Shown: piece by piece, positions 1 to 10,674 of the stretch
How positions within the stretch are numbered: position 1 is the first letter of the stretch
Layout of the letters: the number at the start of each line of letters is the position of its first letter
The notes under the pieces: model-generated
What the model was told of the DNA's origin: nothing
What the model saw: the letters and a program-made list of their open reading frames with translations, nothing else
Database searches by the model: none
Source of the DNA: Mastigias papua
Lineage: Eukaryota; Cnidaria; Scyphozoa; Rhizostomeae; Mastigiidae
NCBI GenBank assembly: GCA_964019165.1
Contig: OZ025280.1
Coordinates: 10,906,428 to 10,970,427, forward strand
Direction: 5' to 3'
DNA length: 64,000 nucleotides
Translations under genes and position numbers: made by a program

Positions 1-833
1 CCAACTGGGAAAATAGCGACCATTCTACACAACACAATCCTGGTACAACTAAATCGAAACCTTGTTAATGAAATAAACCACTTACCTTACAGAGAAGGGG
101 CGAAATTCCATGAAGAATTGTAAGACATCCATCCACTGTGTAAACACGCCCTCAACTGCAAACGTGCGGTCTTGTGTAATCACTATTGTTCAGACACAAA
201 GGATGAGAGCCATCGTGATCTCAAGTTGGGAATCCCCTCGCATTTCTATCTAAAACATACAACAAATTAAAGAGTGTAAGGACACCAACACATCATAGGA
301 ATAATATCAAGGACAGTTAGCACATGAATATACACACTATAGACCTCTCTGCACAACCGTGTTAAGATATTTTGTAGCTACTGGCAATGAGAATGACACA
401 CACAGAGCAGTGGCTTCCTTGAATGAACTGAGGGGGAACGCAACATTTTTATTACAGTTATATTACCGAAAAGAACTTAAACTCTTAACAATAAGTCACA
501 TTTATAACTACAAACTTAGACCGAAAAGACTTCATCAGTGCCCAAATTCAGCATTTCATATAGCACAATTCATACGCAAACATAAAGATTGTGTATCTCC
601 TCTACCCACGCATTAACTTCAAGGTATAGACAGCAATACGATAAATACGATAGTATACATTTCATACCAATATTGTAAAAGAACCAAGACAATCTAGAGT
701 ATAAAATCAATCTGATCAGAGAGGAAGTGTCATGGCAAAATGCCCCGGAGCGAAGCTAGAGGAATCTTGCTCGACATACTGACATGATCTGTCTAATGAA
801 ACATGTAAAGTAGACAGATAAGGTACAGGCAAT

Positions 834-870
834 CTGAAAATAAACCTTATTACATGAAAAAACGACTTAC
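834..870 (-). other. candidate 37-nt intron
   Basis: On the minus strand the segment begins GTAAGTCG after CTACCAG and ends TTTATTTTCAG before ATTGCCTGT. The related segment at 7200-7235 is 36 nt, keeps both ends and has TACTAAG inside, a good branch-point match. Conservation of both splice signals and of length argues for an intron, but 37 nt is very short for an animal and no transcript evidence is available. Confidence 0.4.
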
Positions 871-1061
871 CTGGTAGTAGAAGGACAAAAGTTCGCTTAA
901 ATTTACCCACCAGGAGAGAGAGACATAAAACGTGGTGGAGAGGAACTGTCATGGCGGAAAACCCCCGAGGGAAGCTATTGCAATCTCGCTGGCAATATTG
1001 AAAATAAGTGTCGAAAATACTATAGAAAGTGCGCACAGAGTACAGGAGAAAGACAGGCAAT
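871..1061 (-). other. candidate mini-exon with internal ATGA
   Basis: This 191-nt segment lies between two putative 37-nt introns. It begins ATTGCCTGT after a TTTCAG acceptor and ends CTACCAG before GTAAGT. Read on from the upstream exon, one frame stays open through a hydrophobic stretch ending ASLGGFPP and stops at TGA. That TGA overlaps the ATG of a second frame (ATGA), which then runs 27 codons, starting MTVPLHH and ending FVLLLP at the donor. Copy 2 (7236-7426) keeps the same layout with several amino-acid changes. The function is unknown, and a non-coding role is possible. Confidence 0.35.
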
Positions 1062-1098
1062 CTGAAATCTAACGGTATAGCATTAGAAAATGACTCAC
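1062..1098 (-). other. candidate 37-nt intron
   Basis: On the minus strand it runs from GTGAGTCATTTT to GATTTCAG and contains TTCTAATGC, a plausible branch site. It lies between CTACCAG and ATTGCCTGT. The equivalent segment in copy 2 (7427-7463) has the same length and a good donor, but its acceptor reads CAT instead of CAG, so that copy could not be spliced the same way. Confidence 0.4.
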
Positions 1099-1288
1099 CT
1101 GGTAGCAAAGCCACAAAATGTTCCTGAACTACCAACTGGACAATTAGTAGCATTCAGACCATGTCCGAACTGAGAGTTTCACGTTCAGTTTATCCTATTT
1201 ACAAGGGATGATAACACAGCTAAAGACCATCCTAATACACAAAGGAATACAACATAACACATCAGCTAAATCTGTTAGCACAACTTAC

Positions 1289-1345
1289 CAGTTAAAGCAT
1301 TGACATCTGGCGAACAGAATCAAACAGATGGAGAAGAACTGTCAT
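1289..1345 (-). other. short ATG-to-donor module
   Basis: This module starts ATGACAGTTCTTCTCC and ends ACTG before GTAAGTTG on the minus strand, 57 nt in all. In this copy the frame meets TAA just before the donor. The matching module at 7654-7710 has no stop and ends in GTAGGT, and the one at 12365-12420 also stays open. It belongs to the same family as the longer modules but has a shorter exon. Confidence 0.3.
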
Positions 1346-1485
1346 GGCGAGAAAGCCCCCGATGTAAGCTTTTCCACTCTGCCCTAAAAAGAGGTAAGTA
1401 ACAGGGCTCACATCACCCATAAATCACATCTAAAAGGCAGCAGTGCTATAATTTCATTGACTAAAGACTGGCAATGATAAATCAC

Positions 1486-2520
1486 GTTGCGCCTGTGACT
1501 TTCGTCATCACACCCCTTGCCTGGCATTTGATGTGGGATAGATTCTAATGCATTTTCACTTAGTTCTAATCGTTGTAATGTAGTTGTATGTTAGTTTAAT
1601 GTTGCATGTCTTTTTGTATTAGCCATGGGGTAGTCATTGTTTCTTGCTCCCCATGGTATCGTACCTGTAGTGTTTGTATAGTAATTAGAATAACATTGCC
1701 CTGGATTGGTAATGTTTCATCAAGATTTGAAAACCAAATTAGCAAAGCCATTACATCCTGTTTCTATGCTGTGAAACCTCGTGTGGTCTACAATACTAAG
1801 GTCATGCTACCATCTGCTAAAAAAGATAGCGTTCATACCACTAAAACAAGTTGTATAATTTATGACTTTTCGTCCCAATGTGAAGCTCGGTACGTAGGAC
1901 GCACTACGCAGAGACTAGCTGACAGAATAAAACAACATATACCCACGAGCATCAGGAAGAAAAACACTACAATACGGGAACAGCCACCTCGTATGTGTAA
2001 AAACTCTAATTCTAAAATGAAAAGTGATTCGGCCATATGACAACATCTCATTAAAAACCCAGAATGCGCCAAAAAGTATTCAGAAGATACTTTTCGGATC
2101 ATTGGGCAAGCAAGATCGTCCTTTCATTTACGTGTTTTGGAATCAGTTTACATAAAGACTCAAAACCCAGTCTTGTGGAAACAAAAAGAGGTCAATTTCT
2201 CACTTGGACTCTTCAAGTAAACAATGGTGAATAGGTGCCAAGAGGCCAATCATATGGCTAACTGGACACATTATTCATCATATCATGTGTACCCGCATAT
2301 CTGGCTATAACTTTCGGTTCACCTTTCAGTCGCTATCAGACGTTTCATACTCTGATGAGTGTTGGATGAAAAAAAAGCTTTTCAGTATGGTTAAAACATG
2401 GTACCGCTTTTTCGTGCTGTAGTGAAGTTCTGTAGTACCAACAAACTTTTCAATTAATTAGAAAAGGTATAGTTAATGTAAGACATATTGTAAACATTCA
2501 TATTTGAATAGAACAAAAAT
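1486..2520 (+). mobile_element. Penelope-like element, 5'-truncated insertion
   Basis: Copy 2 of the B block reads directly from sequence like 1465-1485 into sequence like 2520 (about 7850-7895), so roughly 1 kb here is an insertion. It carries the GIY-YIG end of a Penelope-like element plus about 300 bp of 3' non-coding DNA. The reverse transcriptase part is absent, as is usual for 5'-truncated copies. The exact ends and any target duplication could not be set. Confidence 0.7.
1606..2220 (+). pseudogene. Penelope-like GIY-YIG endonuclease fragment
   Basis: Recognisable homology starts near 1720. The GIY-YIG nuclease signature is seen as CIIYDF, then about ten residues on YVGRTTQRLADRIKQH, the arrangement typical of the C-terminal endonuclease of Penelope-like retroelements. 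The frame meets one TGA at 2038-2040 but continues in the same frame through VLESVYIKT to a TAA at 2218-2220, which looks like the natural end. In intact elements this nuclease nicks target DNA for insertion. The copy is dead: it lacks the reverse transcriptase and has the in-frame stop. The first 40 or so codons from 1606 are probably unrelated to the element. Confidence 0.8.
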
Positions 2521-3011
2521 AATTAGTTGCCCAACTGTCATGGCGAATAACACACGCAATGGAGGGAATAGGAAACTGCTTCGATACATGAAAACAAATC
2601 GTTTAAAACACCAGACAACCCAGGCAATCAAGGAAGACGATATAAGCGAAATAAAGAATAGAATTTAGGTAGGAAAAATAGGTACTAACCTGGTAGAAAC
2701 CCAACAGAACTCTCCTGAAAACAGCAGCAATCTTGATGCCGATCGAACACGCCTTGAAATGAGAGCAGTGCTTTCCATGCGGACGACAACAATGGAAGAC
2801 AAAAGGCAACACACAAAGGCCTCAACTTCGCGAAATAGAAATTGGAATATCTCAGCGAAATCTAGAGATAACAATTTGAAAAAACAAGTACTTTGCCTAC
2901 TCGACAACTAGGGCCTCTGACCAACATTTGAGCCTAATAAGTGCACAGCTCTAGAAGAAGTATTCGTCACAACACCAGGTACCAGCCCGTTTGATGTACA
3001 CAATGGTGGAG

Positions 3012-3042
3012 CTCATTTGCATTTAGGCATTTTAGTATATAG
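3012..3042 (-). promoter_or_regulatory. TATA/octamer-like sequence at the head of the B block
   Basis: On the minus strand the sequence reads CTATATACTAAAATGCC followed by ATGCAAATGAG. It contains a TATA-like box and an exact ATGCAAAT octamer. The same pair is kept at 8352-8395, 12901-12943 and, inverted, 58319-58345, always between FB (or its former position) and the first module of a B block. This is where a promoter for the minus-strand array would be expected. Activity is inferred only. Confidence 0.4.
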
Positions 3043-3045
3043 TGA

Positions 3046-3629
3046 CTTAGTACTGATAGCCCGCTAGACGCGGGCTCCCCTACCTCAGTTCAAAAGTTGC
3101 AGATTAGCCTTGGAAAGACTAACGCAGTGCCCCCATCCAAGCTGCATGGTCCGCATTGTTCATGAGCATGGATGAAAACGCTCGCATAGGATCATGAGAG
3201 GATGACGTCATGGGCCTCTGCATTGGAGCACGTGACATCCGGCTTTGCAATGGAGAAATCAACAAAAATTTGCCAGAAAAAATTGTGCAAAAATGCTCGG
3301 ATACCTGCGCTAGGCTATGGGGCTTTAGAAGATGAAGAATAAAATCAAAAAGCCCCATAGCCTAGCGCAGGTATCCGAGCATTTTTGCACAATTTTTTCT
3401 GGCAAATTTTTGTTGATTTCTCCATTGCAAAGCCGGATGTCACGTGCTCCAATGCAGAGGCCCATGACGTCATCCTCTCATGATCCTATGCGAGCGTTTT
3501 CATCCATGCTCATGAACAATGCGGACCATGCAGCTTGGATGGGGGCACTGCGTTAGTCTTTCCAAGGCTAATCTGCAACTTTTGAACTGAGGTAGGGGAG
3601 CCCGCGTCTAGCGGGCTATCAGTACTAAG
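3046..3629. repeat. fold-back palindrome FB-1 (281-bp arms, 22-bp loop)
   Basis: Bases 3046-3326 are the reverse complement of 3349-3629, with no length difference and no mismatch that I could find. The loop is 3327-3348. Each arm begins CTTAGTACTGATAGCCCGC and itself starts with a small hairpin (AGCCCGC...GCGGGCT). Each arm carries a full CRE palindrome TGACGTCA (3203-3210, 3465-3472) and an E-box CACGTG. The identical ~74-residue open frames read outward from each arm are a by-product of the palindrome. No transposase is encoded. It could be a fold-back or MITE-type element or a structural part of the compound repeat. Confidence 0.9.
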
Positions 3630-6175
3630 CTAGTCTCTATTACATGAACTAAGCATATAATTGTTTAAAGTGGTGTGTGCAATGAGGCATAAATGGACAT
3701 ACATAACACAATATCTCCTGCATGGTTGAATCCTAATGTATGGAGTCTTGTACACTGTGGTTGTATTATGCAAACATGGTAAAGAAGATATAGTATTACA
3801 CATTTACTGAGAGGTATGACTGCAACCTCTATCTGGCTTTAGCTATTAATCTTCTGCAATCTGGTATACTACATAATATGACCCAATATGTAAGATGGAA
3901 TGCAATTGTAATGCCTCAAAGGATACATACTTCAAGTTCATAAAAATAAAAGAATATTGCTTGGGAATACCCCATCACTTTCTCATAGCCTACATATTAA
4001 GATATAAAGGCAGTGACTGAGATATAGTATACAGTCTGAAATCACAAAGTCAGATGTCACTCATTAACAATAATTATGTTGGGGGGGGGGGTGCATAACT
4101 CAAGTACAACTTAGTAACATACCTTAAACCTAGCATCATATACATGTTTGTCATCACATACTTTTTCCACCCTGCCATATAATTTATCCATATTTATTAG
4201 ATTTAGTTGTAAAGAATTCTACAATCTGAGAAGACTCCATAGTTCTAATTTATCAAACCAACTATGTACTGGCTGCTATTCCTACATCATACAACAGAAA
4301 GCATAAAAGCATACATTATGCCTACACTTATGTAAATAAGTGAATCATAATTTCTTAGTAATCCTACAAAGTTGCATATCAATTTGTGGTAGAATGAAGG
4401 CACATATTTTACTACGTGTGCTGTTGCTAAGGATCACAAACTAGTATAGCTGAGAAAGTAATGATAGACATAATAAAATCAATAACAAAACTGAATATTC
4501 TGCTTCCTCAGACTGGGGCTCTAGAGTATTTTTGCATGTCTACAGGGGTACACAATTTTTGGACCTATTATATCATTTGCCTTCACCCCCTCCCCTGATA
4601 CTTAATGATTGCTCCCAAAGTGCACAAAAACTGAAATAATATTCCCTTGTAATCCTACAGCAAACTCAAAAGTAACAATACTATGGACCAAAATCATGTA
4701 AGTGAGTCCTAACCTCTTGTCAAACACACAAAGCTGTAAATCTTCCCAGTGAAATGAAATATTTATGGCTTACATCATGAAATCAAATTAATAACAACAG
4801 CTGTATTTGAGAGGGGGGGGGGCTTGATATATCAATTAGGTAGAATACAAATAAGGTTGCCAGCTATAGCTAATACAAAACTTTAACAACATATCACATA
4901 CAGAATGATATATCTAAAGTAGTAATATTAGTGGTAACAACTGATAACTCACAGAGAAACAGGCTATTGAGAAAAATCATACAGGTAGGCAATCAAGTAC
5001 TGTACTGGTACATGTGCCATCTAAGGACATGAACTGAAATTTATCAATACCATTGTCATCTAGGCACATCCAGCAATCTCATTCAAACTGCTATAATAGT
5101 TAGCATGAGGAATGTCAAGTAGGTTTTATGCAATGACAATTTCTAGAGATATTCCATACGTCAAGTTTATAAAAGCTAAAGAATATTCATAAAATGTTCT
5201 AGAGAAAAGTGACTCCAAACCCAAAAATTCTGTATGAGTGTGACATAACCCTTCATACATCATATTCTTTTTACAGTAAGTCCCTCATACAACTTGATAA
5301 GAAACAATACTGTTAATTGGGGTGCAGACTGGACTATAGGGCTCCAGGAATCCAGTCTACACAATACACATCATTGTTATGTAATACTACTTGATCCAGT
5401 AAAACCATATTATCATGTGCAGAATGATGTATAGAAATCATTAATGGTCTTTATAACAACTGATCTTAGGATAGAGGGGAGCTGGTTTGTCAGGAAACGG
5501 AGAGGTAGGACTAAAGCAACAACATACAGATTCCCCAAAATAACACATAAAATCTATAGTGAACACATCGATTAGACTGTTGTAAATAAAGGCTGTTAGG
5601 CTATTGTAAATACATAGGCAATCAGTAGAGTACTATACTGAAAAAACAGCCTTGTGAATAAGTTACTGAAGTGTGTTGACTACAAAGCTAATTTAGAACA
5701 CAATATTAGCGTAAATAAATCAAGAAGGGAGAAAATGACAACGCACGGGTCTATACACCAAAGTATCAAGGAATTTCTACATCAGATATCTGTATAAGAC
5801 GTTGCACTTTTAACTATAAATATACCACTGATTCAGAGTACTTAGTGTTCTACTGAGAATAAGGAAGGAATCAGCTGTAGTGACTGAGAGTAATATGAAA
5901 TACCCCTCAAGTTCTTAGAGAGAATATGCGTAGTACATTCCTCAAAATACTACAAGAAAACTAATCGGGAAAGAGAGCACTTACACTCCAATAATCCAAG
6001 GAATAATTTGAACAACATCTTAGCTCTTACCTACAATAAGTGTTTGATAAAAACCAACAGCTAACCAGAAATGACTGACAACATATCAAACATAAAGAAA
6101 GCGGCATAACTGTTCATAGGTACTTTGTTCAACATCACGCGCAAATGCAAAATATGAACAGCACACGCTAAACTG
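3630..6175. repeat. A block, copy 1 (AT-rich, non-coding)
   Basis: No gene is seen in this 2.5 kb. It aligns in order with 8978-10674, with 45673-45816 plus 55534-57530, with 63447-64000, and in reverse with about 59690-60713. Shared marks are a long G-run followed by CTTGATAT or similar (4081 and about 4811), and two copies of a hairpin-like motif of the form ATCAT-N7-ATGAT (about 4893 and 5412). The segment at 3705-3790 is the uninterrupted equivalent of the site where the BEL element sits at 45817. Confidence 0.75.
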
Positions 6176-7199
6176 TCCTAGTATATCAGTAAATAATACA
6201 GTAAATATCCACTGAATAGTATACCGACACTTATGTAGTAACCAAACAGTAATTTACAGGCAGAAATGCATGGAACATGACAGGAATTCGCTTGATCATA
6301 GGGCCCCCGAGGCAATCTTATGGAATCTCGATGAAAACATGGCATTAAATCTCGACCAACTGGGAAAATAGCGACCATTCTACACAAAACAATCCTGGTA
6401 AAACTAAATCGAAACCTTGTTAATGAAATAAACCACTTACCTTACAGAGAAGGGACGAAATTCCATGAAGAATTGTAAGACATCCATCCACTTTGTAAAC
6501 ACGCCCTCAACTGCACACTTGCGGCCTTGTGTAAACACTATTGTTCGGACACAAAGGATGAGAGGTTTCTGCGATCCTGATCTCAAGTTGGGAATCCCCT
6601 CGCATTTCTATCTACAACATACAACAAAATAAAGAGTGTAAGGACACCAAAACATCATAGGAATAATATCAAGGACAGTTAGCAAATAAAATATACACAC
6701 TATAGACCTCTCTGTACAACCGGGTTAAGATATTTTGTAGCTACTGGCGATGAGAATGACACACAGAGCAGTGTCTTCCTTGAATGAACTGAGAGGGGGA
6801 AGGCAACATTTGTATTACAGTTATACTACCGATAAGAACTTAACCTCTTAACAATAAGTCACATATACAACTTCAAACTTAGACCCAACACACTTCATCA
6901 ATGCCCAAATTCAGCATATCATACAGCACAAGTTATCCGCAAACATACAGATGTGGTATCTCCCTTACGAACACATTAACTTCAAGGTATAAACAGCAAT
7001 CTAGCAAGAAATAGGACAGTGAACATGTCATCCCAATATTGTAAAAGAACCACGACAATTTAGAGAATAAAATCAATCTGATCGGAGAGGAAGTGTCATG
7101 GCGAACTACCCCCGAGGGAAGCTGGAGGAATCTCGCTCAAAATACTGACATAACGTGTGTAACGAAACATGTAAAGTAGACAGAAACAGTACAGGCAAT

Positions 7200-7235
7200 C
7201 TGAAAACAAACCTTAGTACATGAAAAACGACTTAC
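7200..7235 (-). other. candidate 36-nt intron with TACTAAG
   Basis: On the minus strand it starts GTAAGTCGTT, contains TACTAAG and ends GTTTTCAG before ATTGCCTGT. It is the best-looking of the short putative introns because donor, branch-like site and acceptor are all present within 36 nt. It is the counterpart of 834-870. Confidence 0.42.
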
Positions 7236-7426
7236 CCGGTAGTAGAAGGACGAAAGTTTGCTTAAATTCACCCACCAAGAGAGAGTAACACACAACGTGG
7301 TGGAGAGGAACTGTCATGGCGGAACACCCCCGAGGGAAGCTATTGCAATCTCGCTGACAATATTGAACATCAGTGTCGAAAATACTATAGAAAATGCGCA
7401 CAGAGGACGGGAGACATACAGGCAAT
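7236..7426 (-). other. candidate mini-exon, copy 2
   Basis: Counterpart of 871-1061, also 191 nt. It keeps the ATGA overlap and a 27-codon second frame (MTVPLHH to FVLLLP) ending at a GTAAGT donor. Its own upstream acceptor is damaged (CAT for CAG). The changes against copy 1 are mostly substitutions that leave both frames open. Confidence 0.35.
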
Positions 7427-8351
7427 ATGAAATCAAGCGTTATAGCATTAGAAAATGACTCACCTGGTAGCAGAACCACAAAATGTTCCTCAACTACCAA
7501 CTGGAACATTAGTCGCATTCAAACCATGTCCGAATTGAGAGATTCACGTTCGGTTTATACTATTTAAAAGGGATGACAACACAGCTAACCACCATCCTAA
7601 TACACAAAGGAATACAACATAAAACTTAAGCTAAATCTGTTAGCACAACCTACCAGTTAAAGCATTGAAATCTGGCGAAAAAATCGAACGGATGGAGAAG
7701 AACTGTCATGGCGAGAAAGCCCCCGAGGGAAGCTCTTCCAATCTCCTCAACACAAAGAGGTAAATAACAGGGCTCACATCACCCGTACATCACATCTAAA
7801 AGGCAGCAGTGCTATAATTTCATTGAATAAAGACTGGCAATGACAAATCGAATCTTCAGATAGCAATAAAGCGATGAATTAGTTGCCGAAATGTCATGGC
7901 GAATAACATCAGTGAGGGAGGGTGTATGAAACTGCCTCCGTACATCGAGGAAAATTGTTTAACATACCAGTAAACGCACGCAATCCAGGAAGACACTATA
8001 AGCGGACTACAATAGAGTATCTAGAGAAGACAAAATAGCTACTAACCTGGTAGAAATGCAACAAACTTCCCCTCAAAAGTAAGTAAACCTGATCCCGAAC
8101 GAACACGCCTTGTACTGAGAGCAGTGCATCCATTCGGACGATAACAATGGAGAACAAAGGAGTAAACACAAAGCACGCACGATCGCAAGATTCAAAGTGG
8201 AATATCTCGGGAAGGAAATATGATAAAATTACGTGACTTAGTATTTCCACCCAACTGAAAACGGTAAAGAAGGAGAGAGATTTTGAGGCGAAACAGTAAA
8301 GAATCCTAGAAGTAGATCGTTCCACCGGCGAGAGACGGTTCCTTTTGATGT

Positions 8352-8395
8352 AAACAATTGGCGAGCTCATTTGCATTTTGGCATTTTAGTATATA
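8352..8395 (-). promoter_or_regulatory. TATA/octamer-like sequence, copy 2
   Basis: Same arrangement as at 3012-3042: CTATATACTAAAATGCC followed by ATGCAAATGAGC on the minus strand, five bases outside FB-2. A frame opening at ATGCAAATGAGC runs into the first module of the B block. Confidence 0.4.
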
Positions 8396-8399
8396 GAGA

Positions 8400-8977
8400 T
8401 TTTTTGATAGCCCGCTAGACGCGGGCTCCCCTACCCCAGTTCAAAAGTTGCAGATTAGCCTTGGAAAGACTAACGCAGTGCCCCCATGAAAGCTGCATGG
8501 TCCGCATTGTCAATGAGCATGGATGAAAAAGCTCGCATAGGATCATGAGAGGATGACGTCATGGGCCTCTGCATTGGAGCACGTGACATCCGGCTTTGCA
8601 ATGGAGAAATCAACAAAAATTTGCGAGACAAAATTGTGCAAAAATGCTCGGATACCTGCGCTAGGCTATGGGGCTGTTTGATTTTATTCTTCATCTTGTA
8701 AAGCCCCATAGCCTAGCGCAGGTATCCGAGCATTTTTGCACAATTTTTTCTCGCAAATTTTTGTTGATTTCTCCATTGCAAAGCCGGATGTCACGTGCTC
8801 CAATGCAGAGGCCCATGACGTCATCCTCTCATGATCCTATGCGAGCTTTTTCATCCATGCTCATTGACAATGTGGACCATGCAGCTTTCATGGGGGCACT
8901 GCGTTAGTCTTTCCAAGGCTAATCTGCAACTTTTGAACTGGGGTAGGGGAGCCCGCGTCTAGCGGGCTATCAAAAAA
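8400..8977. repeat. fold-back palindrome FB-2 (276-bp arms, 26-bp loop)
   Basis: Arms 8400-8675 and 8702-8977 pair without gaps. I saw only two mismatches, around 8630/8747 and one A/V-changing base near 8510/8868. Arms differ from FB-1 arms at shared positions (for example CCCCAGTTC for CTCAGTTC, and TGAAAGCTG for TCCAAGCTG), yet both FB-2 arms carry the same variant. The outer ends are ATTTTTTGATAG rather than CTTAGTACTGATAG. The loop is the reverse complement of the FB-1 loop, although flanking DNA is in the same orientation. Confidence 0.9.
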
Positions 8978-10674
8978 AACCGCTAGTCTCCAGTATATAC
9001 ATATAGTAGGTAAGTAGTGCAAACGGTTGTTACAATAAACTACTAAATGAAACGCATAATGTATAGTCTTCAGCATCATTCAGTACCATTTAGGCACTAA
9101 AGTAGGCTTTATGCAATAACACTACCTCAGAAGTTTATAGTCTAAGCGTTCATAATTAAAATACTATTCCTTTGTAATCCTACAGCATACTCAAAGGTAA
9201 CAATACTATGGGCCAAAATCATGTAAGTGAATGCTAAACTCTTGTCAAAAACACAAAGGTCTAACTCTTAAGAATGAGTGATAAAATTTTAGAGATTGCA
9301 TCATGAAATAAAATTTAAAAGAATAGTTATGTGTTAGATAGGGGGGGAGGCTTCATATGTCTATTCAATAAAATAAAAATAAGTTTGCTAGCTGTAACTA
9401 ATACAAAACTTTAAAAACATATCACCACATGTAGAGTGATATATGGAAAGTGATAGTGCTAGCGATAACTACTGATATCTGACAGTGATTGAGGCTAGGG
9501 GGAAAATCATATAGGCTGGCCATGAAATAATACACTGCTACAACTCTGGTCTAAGGACATCAAGTAGGCACACCTAGTAATCACTGGCAAACTTCTATCA
9601 TATCTAGGCTGAGGCAGTCAAGTAGGATTTTGACATGGCAATGCCTATTGATACTGTACAATTCAAGTGCATCAAAGCTGAAGAATATTCCCAAAGATGT
9701 TCTACCATATTCAATAAAGACTTCAAATTCAAAAACTGTGTATGAAGGTGGCATAAGCTTGTATATATAATAATCTCTTAGAGTAAGCCCTTCATAACAC
9801 TTGATTATGAACAATACTGTTAAGTCAGGTGGGGGCTGGAAAATGGGCCTCCAGGAATGAAGTCTACACAATACACATACTTGTTATCCAACACTACTTG
9901 ACCAACAAAAATAATCTTATCATGTGCAGAATGATGATGGAAATCATTAATGGTATCTATAACAAATAATCTCAGCAAGGTACAGAGCTGGTTTGCCAGG
10001 AAAGAACATTTAGCATAAAAGTGCCCACATGCAGATTCAACCAAAACACTAAAATATATAGTGACTACAAATAATAGACTGTTGTAAATAAAGGGTGGTA
10101 GACTGCTGTTAGTACATAGGCAATTAGTAAAGTACTATGCTGAATAAAGCCTCGTGAACAAGTTACCTAAGTGTGTTGAATACAAAGCTAAGTCAGAATA
10201 CAATATCACAGTACATAAATCAAGAAGAAACTACCGTAAAACGCATGGTACTATACACCATATTATCAGCGAATTAGTAGATAAAATATCCATATAAGGT
10301 TGGCACTTTTAACTATAAATACCCCATTGATTTAGAATACAAAGTGTACTACTGGGAATAACCAAGTCATGAGCTATGGAGACTGAGAGTAATACGAACC
10401 GCCTCTGAATGGTTTAGAGAGAATACACGTAGTACTTTCCTCAACATATTGCAAGAAAAGTGAATGGGAAAGAGGGCTATTACACTCCACTAATCTAACG
10501 AATAATTTGAATAATATCTTAGCTCCAGCATACAATAAGTGTATCCTAAAAAGCAAGAGCTAAGCAGAAATGACTGAGAACATCTCAAACGTAAACAAAG
10601 CGGCCTAACTATTCAGTCTTACTTCAGTGAAAATCTCGCGCAAAGACAAAAGTACAAACAGCACGCTAAAAGTC
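8978..10674. repeat. A block, copy 2
   Basis: AT-rich and without a recognisable gene. It follows the same order as 3630-6175 but is shorter by about 0.8 kb. It keeps the G-run (about 9340) and the hairpin-like motif twice (about 9421 and 9919). Short open stretches here have no familiar protein features. Confidence 0.7.

Larger units (their letters stand above)
1..3045 (-). repeat. B block, copy 1 (array of mini-exon modules)
   Basis: The window opens inside this copy: its first bases match 6358 onward and about 10857 onward. Read on the minus strand it contains repeated modules of roughly 200-400 bp, each with an ATG in the context GCCATGACAGTTC or GCCATGACACTTC (cat at 731, 950, 1343 and 2539) and most with a 5' splice-site consensus of the form CTACCAG|GTRAGT (near 870, 1098, 2689). 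A separate exon-like piece at about 88-180 ends in a donor and resembles one at 32639-32904. A Penelope-like fragment interrupts the block at about 1486-2520; copy 2 lacks it. No long open frame joins the modules. Whether the block is host gene, non-coding transcript or part of a large mobile element cannot be decided here. Confidence 0.7.
6176..8399 (-). repeat. B block, copy 2 (array of mini-exon modules)
   Basis: Collinear with copy 1 but without the Penelope insertion. The cat of the module ATG lies at 7098, 7315, 7708 and 7895, with donor consensus near 7235, 7463, 7653 and 8046 on the minus strand. An exon-like piece at 6358-6560 includes a frame reading MDVLQFF before a GTAAGT donor. 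A second recurring open stretch at 6178-6387 (minus) resembles those at 10675-10860 and 32395-32586. The block begins, in the minus direction, at the TATA-like site beside FB-2. Confidence 0.7.

Noticed and set aside
3119..3556. Two divergent 74-79-codon frames with identical protein sequence (MGLFDFILHL... and MKNKIKKPHS...)
   Set aside because: They are the same arm sequence read from both halves of the palindrome. Similar pairs in FB-2 differ only where the arms do. There is no independent evidence of coding.
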